64,000 nt of DNA, taken from the NCBI RefSeq assembly GCF_000382225.1, contig NZ_KB907806.1, forward strand, positions 67,394-131,393, in the 5' to 3' direction. The notes under the pieces were generated by a model. That model searched no databases. It was not told the DNA's origin and was given only the letters and a program-made list of their open reading frames with translations. This stretch comes from Hymenobacter aerophilus DSM 13606. GTDB taxonomy: Bacteria; Bacteroidota; Bacteroidia; Cytophagales; Hymenobacteraceae. Position numbers and translations under genes: made by a program. Below, one piece after another: positions 45,296 through 53,354 of this stretch (position 1 is the stretch's first letter; the number at the start of each line of letters is the position of its first letter).

Positions 45296-46342
45296 ATGAT
45301 TGCAGCCCAAGGCTACGCGGCGCCCGCCGCCAACGAACCCCTCGCCCCCTTCAGCTTCGAGCGCCGCGATGTGGGCCCCCACGATGTGCGCATCGAAATT
45401 CTGTTCTGCGGCGTTTGCCACTCCGATATTCACCAGGCCCGCAACGAGTGGGGCGGCTCGATGTTTCCGATGGTGCCCGGCCACGAAATTGTGGGCCGCG
45501 TGACGGAGGTTGGCTCCCACGTGAAGAGCTTCAGCGTGGGCGATTTGGCCGGCGTCGGCTGCATGGTGGACTCGTGCCAGCACTGCGCCGAATGCAACGA
45601 AGGCCTGGAGCAGTACTGCGACAATGGCTTCGTGGGCACTTACAGCGCCAAGGACAAGGACGGCTCCATCACCCAGGGCGGCTACTCCAACACCATCGTG
45701 GTCACCGAGAAATTCGTGCTCCACGTGTCCGAGAAGCTCGATTTGTCGCGCGTAGCCCCGTTGCTGTGCGCCGGCATCACCACCTGGTCGCCGCTGCGGC
45801 AGTGGAAGGCCAAGGCCGGCGACCGGGTAGCCGTAATCGGCCTCGGCGGGCTGGGCCACATGGCCGTGAAGTTTGCCGCCGCCATGGGCTGCGAAGTCAC
45901 CGTGCTCAGCACCTCGCCCGACAAGGAAGCCGACGCCAAAGCCCTCGGCGCCCACAAATTCGTGGTCACCAAGGAGAAAGATGCCATGAAAGGCATCAAC
46001 AACTATTTCGACCTGATTATCAATACCGTATCGGCTCCCATCGACCTGATGCCCTACGTGGCCAGCCTGCGCCTCGACGGCACGATGGTGCTGCTCGGCG
46101 TGCCGCCCGAAGCGGCCCAGCTGCACGCCTTCAACCTGATTGCCAAGCGCCGCCGCATTGCCGGCTCGCTCATCGGCGGCATCCAGGAAACCCAGGATAT
46201 GCTGGATTTCTGCGCCGAGCACAACGTGATGAGCGACGTGGAAGTTATCAACATCGACTACATCAACGAAGCCTACGAGCGCATGATGAAGTCCGACGTG
46301 AAGTACCGCTTCGTGATTGACATGGCGAGTTTGAAAGGGTAA
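45296..46342 (+). CDS. Zinc-dependent NAD(P) alcohol dehydrogenase (YahK type)
   Basis: 348 residues from the ATG at 45296. Catalytic zinc ligands C41 (FCGVCHSD), H63 and E64 (VPGHEIVG), structural zinc cysteines C94, C97, C100 and C108 (SCQHCAEC...YC) and the GLGGLGHMAVKFA coenzyme loop are intact. The sequence resembles cinnamyl-alcohol-type or YahK aldehyde reductases of the medium-chain family. Divergent from the cytochrome b gene (172-base gap). Confidence 0.92.
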   Translation: MIAAQGYAAPAANEPLAPFSFERRDVGPHDVRIEILFCGVCHSDIHQARNEWGGSMFPMVPGHEIVGRVTEVGSHVKSFSVGDLAGVGCMVDSCQHCAECNEGLEQYCDNGFVGTYSAKDKDGSITQGGYSNTIVVTEKFVLHVSEKLDLSRVAPLLCAGITTWSPLRQWKAKAGDRVAVIGLGGLGHMAVKFAAAMGCEVTVLSTSPDKEADAKALGAHKFVVTKEKDAMKGINNYFDLIINTVSAPIDLMPYVASLRLDGTMVLLGVPPEAAQLHAFNLIAKRRRIAGSLIGGIQETQDMLDFCAEHNVMSDVEVINIDYINEAYERMMKSDVKYRFVIDMASLKG

Positions 46343-46348
46343 TCTTTA

Positions 46349-46670
46349 AAGCTACAAGCCACAAGCTTCAAGCGGTAAGCTGACTACCAGTAATCCTGAG
46401 CACAGCGAAGGACCTTATTACGCTAGAACAGGCCGTTGTTACGGTTACCCTAGCGTGATATGGTCCTTCGCTGTGCTCAGGATTACTGGTATAGGACTTA
46501 CGCAGAACGACTGTAGCGCGAAGCTTCTGCTTCGCGTATTGTTGCTCATTGTTAGATGGTTATATTCAACGGTGCGCGAAGCGGAAGCTTCGCGCTACAA
46601 GCCTACGGCCCCCTTTTGCGTAAGCCCTATGGTAGTCAGCTTGCCGCTTGAAGCTTGCGGCTTGTAGCTT
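46349..46670. repeat. Compound nested inverted repeats downstream of the alcohol dehydrogenase
   Basis: Three palindromes in one gap: outer arms 46349-46388 and 46631-46670 (words AAGCTACAAGCCACAAGCTT and complement); inner arms 46389-46424 and 46450-46488 (TCCTGAGC family); inner arms 46491-46537 and 46573-46628 (TAGCGCGAAGCTTC family). The region could fold into a three-branched form. No gene was found in this 329-base stretch. Confidence 0.85.
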
Positions 46671-46671
46671 C

Positions 46672-48225
46672 TTACAGCTTCCCAAACACGTACGAATCGG
46701 CTTCCACGTAGTCATTGGCGCGCATCTCCAAAGACTTCACGCGGCCGTTTTCTACCTCGAACTTGGCCGGCAGCACGCCGAACACGAGGTCGGAATAGGT
46801 GGCGCGGAACTCCTGGCCGTCCATGTAGTCGAGGGTGGCGGTGAGGCCGGGGTGGGTGGGCAGCGTGACGAGCAGCTGCTTGCCTTTTTGCGTGACCTGG
46901 ATGCGGCCGAACAGGGCGTTGTTGTACTCGCCTACGTAGGCTTTAAGGGGCAGCGGGGCCTTGGCTTTCTTGGCCACGCGGGCAGCCAGGGCCAGCGTGG
47001 GGTCGGGGCCGGCGGCCAGCTCGCCGGCGCGGCGGCGGGCCAGCAGCTGGGCGCTCCGGTCGATGTAGGGCACGCCGAGGTAGGCGTCGAGAATCTGGTA
47101 GCGCAGGGCCTCGAAGAAGCTTTGGTTGTCGTTGTTGGTGAGCACGGCCAGGCCCAGGCCGGCCTCGGGCACGAAGCACACGTTGCTTACCTGCCCCGAG
47201 GCGCCGCCCGTGTGCCAGAACACCTGCCGGCCGTTGTAGTCGGCGGCCTCCACGCCCAGCCCGTACGTTACGAAGTGCGTGGGGAACAGCGGCGACTTGC
47301 GGCTGCTGATGATGGTGTTGGCGTCGCGGGTTTTACGCAGCGCGGCCCAGGGCAGCACCTGCCGGCCCTCGTAGCGGCCACTATCGAGCTGGAAACGCAG
47401 CCAATGGGTGAGGTCGCTCACGTTGGAGGCCATGCTGGCGCAGGGGCCCATATTGTCCCAGTTGTCGAACTGCACCTTGGCTAGTGGCCCGAAGGTATTG
47501 GAGTAGGCCGTGGCAATATTGGGCTGCTTGGCGAATTCGAGCGACGAGACGAAGGTGTTTTTCATGCCCAACGGTTGCAGCAGATTCTGGCGCACGTACT
47601 CCTCCCAGCTTGTGCCCCCGGTCACGGCCGGAATCACCTCGCCGGCTGCCACGAAACCCGAGTTGCAGTAGCCGTAATCCTTGCGGAACTCGCGGGTGGG
47701 CTTCATCAGCCGCATCCGGCGCACAATGTCGGCCCGCTCCAGGTTGGATTTGAAGAAAGTGAAGTCACCCTGAAACGTTTTGAAGCCCAGGTGGTGGCTC
47801 AGCAGGTCGCGCACCGTGACGAGGCGGGTGCTGGTGGAATCGTAGAGCCGGAAATCGGGCAGGTATTTGGTTACGCGGTCGTCGAGGCTGATTTTCTTCT
47901 CCCCATCGAGCTTGGCCAGGGCCGTGCCGGTGAACAGTTTGGTGTTGGAGGCAATCATGAACAGCGTCTGGTCATCCACGAGGGCCGGTTTGCCCACCTC
48001 GCGCACTCCGTAGCCTTTCTGCACCAGCGTCTGCCCGTCCTTCACCACCACCACGGCCAGCCCCGGAATGTTCCAGAGCCGCATGCCGCGCTGCACATAG
48101 CTGTCGAGGCTGTCGGTGAGAAAACGGTTGGGCGCGGCCGGAGCCGTAGTTTGGGCCTGGGCAGCGGTAGCAGCGCCAAGCAGCAGAGCAGCGGTGGTTA
48201 GGCGACGGAGGGTGGGAGAGGGCAT
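46672..48225 (-). CDS. Class C beta-lactamase-like serine hydrolase, exported
   Basis: 517 residues from the ATG at 48225, with a signal peptide (TTAALLLGAATAAQAQ). Catalytic S93 and K96 (IASNTKLFT), Tyr in YGYCNSGF and the HTGG motif in place of KTG are the active-site set of the class C beta-lactamase/AmpH/esterase fold. A C-terminal domain (about 425-517; YVGEYNNALFGRIQVTQKGK) is of the DUF3471 type. It is likely a periplasmic peptidase or esterase rather than a true antibiotic resistance enzyme. Confidence 0.85.
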   Translation of the reverse strand: MPSPTLRRLTTAALLLGAATAAQAQTTAPAAPNRFLTDSLDSYVQRGMRLWNIPGLAVVVVKDGQTLVQKGYGVREVGKPALVDDQTLFMIASNTKLFTGTALAKLDGEKKISLDDRVTKYLPDFRLYDSTSTRLVTVRDLLSHHLGFKTFQGDFTFFKSNLERADIVRRMRLMKPTREFRKDYGYCNSGFVAAGEVIPAVTGGTSWEEYVRQNLLQPLGMKNTFVSSLEFAKQPNIATAYSNTFGPLAKVQFDNWDNMGPCASMASNVSDLTHWLRFQLDSGRYEGRQVLPWAALRKTRDANTIISSRKSPLFPTHFVTYGLGVEAADYNGRQVFWHTGGASGQVSNVCFVPEAGLGLAVLTNNDNQSFFEALRYQILDAYLGVPYIDRSAQLLARRRAGELAAGPDPTLALAARVAKKAKAPLPLKAYVGEYNNALFGRIQVTQKGKQLLVTLPTHPGLTATLDYMDGQEFRATYSDLVFGVLPAKFEVENGRVKSLEMRANDYVEADSYVFGKL

Positions 48226-48246
48226 AAAGGAATCTTGAATGGAAAA

Positions 48247-48367
48247 GCACGTCATGCAGAGCGGAGCGAAGCATCTCGCCCGCTTCGTTGTAAAAGTAAC
48301 CCCTGACAATTGGTTTACTACTGCAATGAAGCGGGCGAGATGCTTCGCTCCGCTCTGCATGACGTGC
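48247..48367. repeat. Inverted repeat, CATGCAGAGC variant of the CATTCAGAGC family
   Basis: Arms 48247-48290 and 48324-48367 with GTCATGCAGAGCGGAGCGAA and complement, then GCATCTCGCCCGCTTC, and a loop of about 33 bases. Confidence 0.9.
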
Positions 48368-48387
48368 ATGTATTCATTTATCCCGAC

Positions 48388-48879
48388 CTATTCTTTCTCC
48401 ACCGGAAACTCAAACTCGCCTTCCAGCGTGAAGCGCCGGGCGCCGCGGCCGACCTCGCACACCTGGCAGCGGTAGGTGCCGCGCAGCCAGTGCCGCTCGG
48501 CATTCACGCCCGTAATTACGACCTGCCCGGGGTTGTCGGAGCACGATTTGGAGTAGGCCGACACGACCCCGTAGCGGTAGGAGGCATCCCGGTTGCGGCC
48601 GCTCAGGATTTCCTGGAACTTGTAGGCGCCCACTTTGATGGGAAACCGGTCGATGATGATGTTGAGGCCCTGCCCGTCGGGGTCATCAGCCCGCACGATG
48701 TTGAGGCGCAGGGCCCGGTCTTCACTGAGGAAAAAGCGCGAGCTAAGCGTATCGGTGGGCACTATTTTGCCGTCGATGCGCAGCGTGAGGTGACGGACGG
48801 GCGCGGGCGTAGGAACGGGAGCCGTAACAGGGGCCGCCCCCAGCAACGGCAGCAGCAACAGCGGAAGAAAGCGTTTCAT
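48388..48879 (-). CDS. Exported protein of unknown function
   Basis: 163 residues from the ATG at 48879. Signal peptide (about 1-16, FLPLLLLPLLGAAPV). The mature part (LTLRIDGKIVPTDTLSSRFF, ADDPDGQGLNIIIDRFPIKVG, CSDNPGQVVITGVNAERHWLRGTYRC) has three cysteines, two near the C-terminus, and looks beta-rich. The long frame to 49278 includes non-coding sequence. Not recognised. Confidence 0.7.
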   Translation of the reverse strand: MKRFLPLLLLPLLGAAPVTAPVPTPAPVRHLTLRIDGKIVPTDTLSSRFFLSEDRALRLNIVRADDPDGQGLNIIIDRFPIKVGAYKFQEILSGRNRDASYRYGVVSAYSKSCSDNPGQVVITGVNAERHWLRGTYRCQVCEVGRGARRFTLEGEFEFPVEKE

Positions 48880-48964
48880 AAAAGCGGGCAAAACAAGAAT
48901 CAGCCCAGAAACTACGGAAAAACTAGTTGCGTCGCATTGTTGCTGATGCTGGCCAAGCGGGCAA

Positions 48965-49069
48965 CTGTAACGCGAAGCTCTGCTTCGCGCTTGCGAGAAC
49001 AGCACGTAGCGGTAGGCCAGTTTTGTCCATTTAGCACGCTCGGTCGCGAAGCAGAGCTTCGCGTTACAG
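48965..49069. repeat. Inverted repeat, TAGCGCGAAGCTC family
   Basis: Perfect 25-base arms 48965-48989 and 49045-49069 (CTGTAACGCGAAGCTCTGCT and complement). The right arm provides the TAA stop (49064-49066) of the Ldh-family gene. Confidence 0.9.
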
Positions 49070-50131
49070 CTGCACGCCGAACTTCTGGCCCAGGCTTTCC
49101 AAATTGCGCAGCACCGGCTCCAGCAGCGGAATGCCCTCCAGCAGACGCACGGCAGCCGTTTCGCGCTCCGGGTCGCCGGGGATGAGCACGCGCTGGCCCT
49201 CCGTGGCGCGGGCGGCGCGGAAGGTGGCAATCCAGTTATCCATATCGGCCTTGAACTCGGCGGCGGGGCGGAAGGCATCGACCCGCATGGCCCCGAAAAA
49301 GTGGCCCAGGCCCTGCCCCACGGGGTTGGCGGCCGGCTGCAGAAAGGCCACGAATGGCGGCACCCAGGGCCCGTAGTTGGCCCCGCTCAGCACGGCCGAA
49401 AATATATCGACCACCGCGCCCAGCCCGTAGCCTTTGTGCGAGCCGGTAGCCCCGCCCAGCGGCAGCAGCGCGCCACCGTTTTTCACGGCGTTGGGGTCGG
49501 TCGAGCCCGTGCCGGCCGCGTCCTGGGCCCAGCCTTCGGGAATGGGTTGCTGCTTCCGCTGGGCAATTTCGAGTTTGCCGTTGGCGGCGGTGGTGGTGGC
49601 CATATCGAGCACGAAATCGGGCTGTTCGGCGGCGGGCACGGCTACGGCAATCGGGTTGGTGCCCAGCAGCCGTTCCAGCGAGTGGGTGGGCGCCACCAGG
49701 GGCGAGGCGTTGGTCATGGCCACGCCTAGCATGTCGTGGGCCAGCGGCAGCATGGCGTGGTAGCCGGCAATGCCGAAGTGGTTGGAGTTCTTCACCGATA
49801 CCCAGCCCGTGCCCACTTGCCGGGCTTTTTCCATGGCCACGCGCATGGCCTTGGGGCCCACCACCAGCCCCAGGCCCCCGTCGCCATCCACTACGGCCGT
49901 GCTGGGCGTCTCGTACGTAACGCCCACGCGCGGCGTGGCGTTGATGCGGCCGGCTTCCCAGAGGCGCACGTAGCCAATCAGCCGGGCCACGCCGTGCGAA
50001 TCAACGCCCCGTAAATCGGCCGATAGCAGTGTTTCGGTGGCCAGCGTGGCATCTTCCTCGGGGCAGCCCATGGCGCGGAATACGGATTCGGCAAAGGTGA
50101 AAAGCTGGGCGTAGGGAAGCGTGGTAGTCAT
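49064..50131 (-). CDS. Ldh-family (malate/L-sulfolactate type) oxidoreductase
   Basis: 355 residues from the ATG at 50131. RGVDSHGVARLIGYVRLWEAG and SNHFGIAGYHAMLPLA carry the catalytic residues of the NAD(P)-binding malate/L-lactate/ureidoglycolate dehydrogenase family; NGKLEIAQRKQQPIPEGW and SHKGYGLGAVVDIFSA are typical later motifs. Substrate not predictable. The last residues and stop codon overlap an inverted repeat, so the natural C-terminus may differ in relatives. Confidence 0.9.
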   Translation of the reverse strand: MTTTLPYAQLFTFAESVFRAMGCPEEDATLATETLLSADLRGVDSHGVARLIGYVRLWEAGRINATPRVGVTYETPSTAVVDGDGGLGLVVGPKAMRVAMEKARQVGTGWVSVKNSNHFGIAGYHAMLPLAHDMLGVAMTNASPLVAPTHSLERLLGTNPIAVAVPAAEQPDFVLDMATTTAANGKLEIAQRKQQPIPEGWAQDAAGTGSTDPNAVKNGGALLPLGGATGSHKGYGLGAVVDIFSAVLSGANYGPWVPPFVAFLQPAANPVGQGLGHFFGAMRVDAFRPAAEFKADMDNWIATFRAARATEGQRVLIPGDPERETAAVRLLEGIPLLEPVLRNLESLGQKFGVQL

Positions 50132-50194
50132 GGATAGGAAGGGGAATGGCAACAAAAGAACAACCAATGAAGAGGCCGTAGCGCGAGATGGCAG

Positions 50195-50293
50195 AACGGC
50201 TGTAGCGCGAAGCTCCTGCTTCGCGTATCGTTGCTGACTGCCAACGATTCCGTTCAACGACACGCGAAGCGGAAGCTTCGCGCTACAGTCGTT
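50195..50293. repeat. Inverted repeat, TAGCGCGAAGCTCC family
   Basis: Arms 50195-50233 and 50255-50293 (GGCTGTAGCGCGAAGCTCCT and complement) with a loop of about 21 bases, between the Ldh and Ppx genes. Confidence 0.9.
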
Positions 50294-50296
50294 CAA

Positions 50297-51232
50297 CTAC
50301 AGCATTTCGGCCAGCAGGCCTTCCTTGAGGGCGTAGGCGGAAGTGCGGATGCGGGTCAGGCCGGTCAGGTTCAGCACATAGTCAATCAGAATGGCCGCTA
50401 CTACCAGCATATCGGCGCGCATGGGCAGGATGCCGGGCAGGTCCTTTCGCTGTTCGTGGTTGAGGCTGAGCAGCTGGTTGTAGCTGTGCCGGAAGCTGCT
50501 CAGGGCCAGTTCGGTACTTGGCGGCAGCTCGGCCTCGGTGCGCAACTGGCCCAGTTGCATGTCGGCCAGACTGTCGAAACTACCCGAAGCGCCAATCAGG
50601 CTAACCGGCGGAAACTCGGCCAGGGCGGCGGCCAGCGGGGCCAGGGTTTCGGCCAGATACTGCTGCTCGGCCACAATGGCTTCGGCGGGCATGATGCCGC
50701 TGGGCTCCGGGAAAAACTTGTCGAGTAGGCGCTGGGCCCCGATTTCGAAGCTGCGCTTCCAGAAAATGGTGGTGTCGTTGGCCAGGATGAATTCCACTGA
50801 GCCGCCGCCAATATCCATGATGAGGTGGCACTCGGGCCCCAGCGGCACGGCCTGCCGGACGCCCTGGCAAATCAGCTCGGCCTCCCGGTCGCCGCCAATA
50901 ACTTCCACCCGAATACCCGTCTGCTCGAAGATATCCTTGACCAGCGCGGGGCCGTTTTCGGTGACGCGCATGGCGCTGGTGGCCGTGGCGCGCACGTCGT
51001 TCACCTGATGCAGCTCGATTTCCTCGCGGAAGCCGAGCAGTGCGTGCAGGGCCCGCTCGTAGGCCGACTCGGCAATGCGGCCCGCGCTGATGCCGTCCTC
51101 GCCCAGCCGCACGCCCACTTTGGTGCGCAACAGCGTGCGCGGCGCCGTCCGGCCGTCGTCTGCCAGCTCCACAATCAGCAGGTGAAACGTGTTGGTGCCC
51201 ATGTCGATAAGGGCCAGGCGGCGGTGCAGCAT
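50297..51232 (-). CDS. Exopolyphosphatase / pppGpp phosphohydrolase family (Ppx/GppA)
   Basis: 311 residues. ALIDMGTNTFHLLIVEL at the start (phosphate-1 motif), TATSAMRVTENG, LIMDIGGGSVEFILAND and LIGASGSFDSLAD are the conserved actin-like ATPase motifs of Ppx/GppA. It lacks the C-terminal HD-like extension of long Ppx enzymes, as in other Bacteroidota. It degrades polyphosphate or pppGpp; which is not resolved. Confidence 0.9.
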   Translation of the reverse strand: MLHRRLALIDMGTNTFHLLIVELADDGRTAPRTLLRTKVGVRLGEDGISAGRIAESAYERALHALLGFREEIELHQVNDVRATATSAMRVTENGPALVKDIFEQTGIRVEVIGGDREAELICQGVRQAVPLGPECHLIMDIGGGSVEFILANDTTIFWKRSFEIGAQRLLDKFFPEPSGIMPAEAIVAEQQYLAETLAPLAAALAEFPPVSLIGASGSFDSLADMQLGQLRTEAELPPSTELALSSFRHSYNQLLSLNHEQRKDLPGILPMRADMLVVAAILIDYVLNLTGLTRIRTSAYALKEGLLAEML

Positions 51233-51261
51233 AATCGTTGTTTTTTTGGTAGGCTAACAGT

Positions 51262-51358
51262 ACGTCATTCAGAGCGGAGCGAAGAATCTCGCGTGCTGAC
51301 GTTGAGTTACTGTGGCAACGTCAGCGCGCGAGATTCTTCGCTCCGCTCTGAATGACGT
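51262..51358. repeat. Inverted repeat, CATTCAGAGC family
   Basis: Arms 51262-51305 and 51316-51358, with GTCATTCAGAGCGGAGCGAA and complement followed by GAATCTCGCGTGCTGACG, and a 10-base loop. Confidence 0.92.
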
Positions 51359-51382
51359 GCGGTTTATTCCACTGAAACCAAT

Positions 51383-52267
51383 TCAGGTGGCGAACCGGCA
51401 GAAGGTGCCCAGCGGCAGCTTGCGGGCCCCGGCGTCGTGCAGGTAAATCTCCCCGATTTCCCGCTTGTCGCGCATCGTGGGGAAGATTTCACTGACCAGG
51501 TTGTCGAGAATCAGGGCCGAGAAGCCGAGCGAGTAGAGGTTGACGAGGAAGAAATGGTCTTCGGGGTCGAGCAGCTGCTGGCAGAGCTTAAGCATTTCGT
51601 TGAGTTCGTCTTCGAGCTGCCACTTTTCGCCGTTGGGGCCGCGGCCGTAGGCGGGCGGGTCGAGGATGAGGCCCTGGTACTTGCTGCCGCGCTTCACTTC
51701 GCGCTTCACGTACTTCATGGCGTCTTCCACCAGCCAGCGCACCCCATCGAGGCCCGAGGCCTCCATGTTGTCGCGGGCCCAGAAGTTGACCTGCTTCACC
51801 GAATCGAGGTGCGTTACGTCGGCGCCGGCGGCGCGGGCGGCCAGCGTGGCGGCACCCGTGTAGGCAAACAGGTTGAGCACCCGCGGCTGGGCCGCTTGGC
51901 GGCGGCGCGTTTCGTTGTAGATGAACTGCCAGTTGGGGTCCTGCTCCGGAAACAGGCCTACGTGCTTAAACGACGACATGCCCAGCCGGAACCGCAGCTT
52001 CAGGCCGTCGGGCCGCTCGTAGTTGATGTGCCACTGCTCGGGTGTGCCGGGCTTTATTTTCCACTGGCCGCGCTCCTGACTGCCTTTTTCGCGGGTGAAA
52101 ATGGCGTTGGCCCGCTGCCACTCCGAGGCCGGCAGGTGCGGGTCCCAGATGGCCTGCGGCTCGGGCCGGGCCAGAATGTGCTGGCCGAAACGCTCCAGCT
52201 TCTCGAAGTTGCCCGCATCGAGCAGCTCGTAATCGGCCCAGGGGCTCGTGGTAAGGAAAGTATACAT
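51383..52267 (-). CDS. Class I SAM-dependent methyltransferase (RlmI/RlmK-like)
   Basis: 294 residues. RVLNLFAYTGAATLAARAAGADVTHLD holds the SAM-binding loop and DPPAYGRGPNG the NPPY-like catalytic motif of PF10672-type methyltransferases, related to rRNA cytosine methylases. No N-terminal PUA domain is evident, so the substrate is uncertain. A TACCTTTG box lies 7 bases before the ATG, predicting almost no leader. Confidence 0.88.
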   Translation of the reverse strand: MYTFLTTSPWADYELLDAGNFEKLERFGQHILARPEPQAIWDPHLPASEWQRANAIFTREKGSQERGQWKIKPGTPEQWHINYERPDGLKLRFRLGMSSFKHVGLFPEQDPNWQFIYNETRRRQAAQPRVLNLFAYTGAATLAARAAGADVTHLDSVKQVNFWARDNMEASGLDGVRWLVEDAMKYVKREVKRGSKYQGLILDPPAYGRGPNGEKWQLEDELNEMLKLCQQLLDPEDHFFLVNLYSLGFSALILDNLVSEIFPTMRDKREIGEIYLHDAGARKLPLGTFCRFAT

Positions 52268-52274
52268 GCTGGCG

Positions 52275-52282
52275 CAAAGGTA
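52275..52282 (-). promoter_or_regulatory. -7 box (TACCTTTG) of the methyltransferase gene
   Basis: Minus-strand exact TAnnTTTG with 7 bases to the ATG at 52267, again predicting a leaderless message. Confidence 0.55.
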
Positions 52283-52289
52283 GGGGGTT

Positions 52290-52396
52290 AAAGAACGTCA
52301 TTCAGAGCGCAGCGAAGAATCTCGCGTGCTGACGTTGAGTTACTATGGCAACGTCAGCACGCGAGATTCTTCGCTGCGCTCTGAATGACGTTCTTT
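52290..52396. repeat. Perfect 48-base-arm inverted repeat between divergent genes, CATTCAGAGC family
   Basis: Arms 52290-52337 and 52349-52396 are identical in complement over 48 bases, with an 11-base loop. The right arm ends at the likely -33 region of the dapF promoter. Confidence 0.95.
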
Positions 52397-52418
52397 TTAC
52401 TCACCCGTCTCTCCGCCG

Positions 52419-52426
52419 TACCTTTA
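52419..52426 (+). promoter_or_regulatory. -7 box (TACCTTTA) of dapF
   Basis: One mismatch to TAnnTTTG, 5 bases before the ATG at 52432; a T-run (52392-52398) sits at the -33 distance. Transcription should start near the start codon. Confidence 0.5.
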
Positions 52427-52431
52427 CGCCC

Positions 52432-53226
52432 ATGAGCACCACGCTGCACTTCTCCAAATACCAGGGCACCGGCAACGACTTCGTGATGGTTGACGACCGC
52501 GCCAAGCGGTTCGATGTGGCCGACCACCAGCTGGTGCGCCACCTCTGCGACCGGCGCCGCGGCATCGGGGCCGACGGGCTGATTCTGCTGCGCCAGCACC
52601 CGGAATACGATTTCGAGATGGTGTATTTCAACGCCGACGGCCATTTGGGCTCGATGTGCGGCAACGGCGGGCGCTGCACCGTGGCCTTTGCCCGGCAGCT
52701 GGGCGTCATCGAAACCGACACCCGCTTCCTGGCCGCCGATGGCCCCCACGAGGCCCGGATAGACGCCGACGGCCTCGTGCACTTGCGCATGCAGGACGTG
52801 CGCGGCCAGCAGGGAATCGACGAGTACGGCGTGTTTCTCGACACCGGTTCGCCCCACCTCGTCCGCTTCGAGCCAACCGGCAGCCTGGCCGGGCTCGACG
52901 TATTCACCGAAGGCCGGGCGTTGCGCAACGGCGCGCTGTTCCGCGAGAAGGGCACCAACGTCAACTTTGTGGAAGCACCCGTGGCCCCCGGCCAGCCCTG
53001 GCAGGTGCGCACCTACGAGCGGGGCGTGGAGGACGAAACCCTGAGCTGCGGCACCGGCGTAACGGCCGTGGCGCTGGCCGCCTCGCGCCACGGCGCCGCC
53101 AGCCCCGTGCAGCTGCGCACGCCCGGCGGCGAGCTGCAGGTAGCCTTCGAAGCGCAACCCGATGGCTCGTTCACCAACATCTACCTCAGCGGCCCCGCTA
53201 CGTTTGTGTTCGAGGGGAAAGTATAA
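52432..53226 (+). CDS. dapF: Diaminopimelate epimerase
   Basis: 264 residues from the ATG at 52432. Catalytic cysteines C76 (SMCGNGGRC) and C206 (TLSCGTGV) and the KYQGTGNDFVMVD start are characteristic. It converts LL- to meso-diaminopimelate for lysine and peptidoglycan synthesis in the cytoplasm. The longer frame contains the preceding repeat and is not coding. It is flanked on both sides by inverted repeats. Confidence 0.96.
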   Translation: MSTTLHFSKYQGTGNDFVMVDDRAKRFDVADHQLVRHLCDRRRGIGADGLILLRQHPEYDFEMVYFNADGHLGSMCGNGGRCTVAFARQLGVIETDTRFLAADGPHEARIDADGLVHLRMQDVRGQQGIDEYGVFLDTGSPHLVRFEPTGSLAGLDVFTEGRALRNGALFREKGTNVNFVEAPVAPGQPWQVRTYERGVEDETLSCGTGVTAVALAASRHGAASPVQLRTPGGELQVAFEAQPDGSFTNIYLSGPATFVFEGKV

Positions 53227-53239
53227 GCCAGGAACGGTA

Positions 53240-53338
53240 GAGAACGTCAGGCAGAGCGTAGCGAAGCATCTCGCGTACTGACGCTGAATTACTTCGACAA
53301 CGTCAGCACGCGAGATGTTACGCTCTGCCTGACATTCT
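53240..53338. repeat. Inverted repeat between dapF and the ABC ATPase gene, degraded arm
   Basis: Left arm 53240-53283 and right arm 53300-53338; the right arm lacks the bases corresponding to CGAAG of the left arm, so the stem has one internal defect. Confidence 0.85.
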
Positions 53339-53354
53339 TTTATACTTCCCCATT

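Noticed and set aside
48880..49278. Upstream extension of the 48388 gene to 49278
   Set aside because: The extension contains an inverted repeat and the antisense of the Ldh-family gene; a normal signal peptide begins at 48879.
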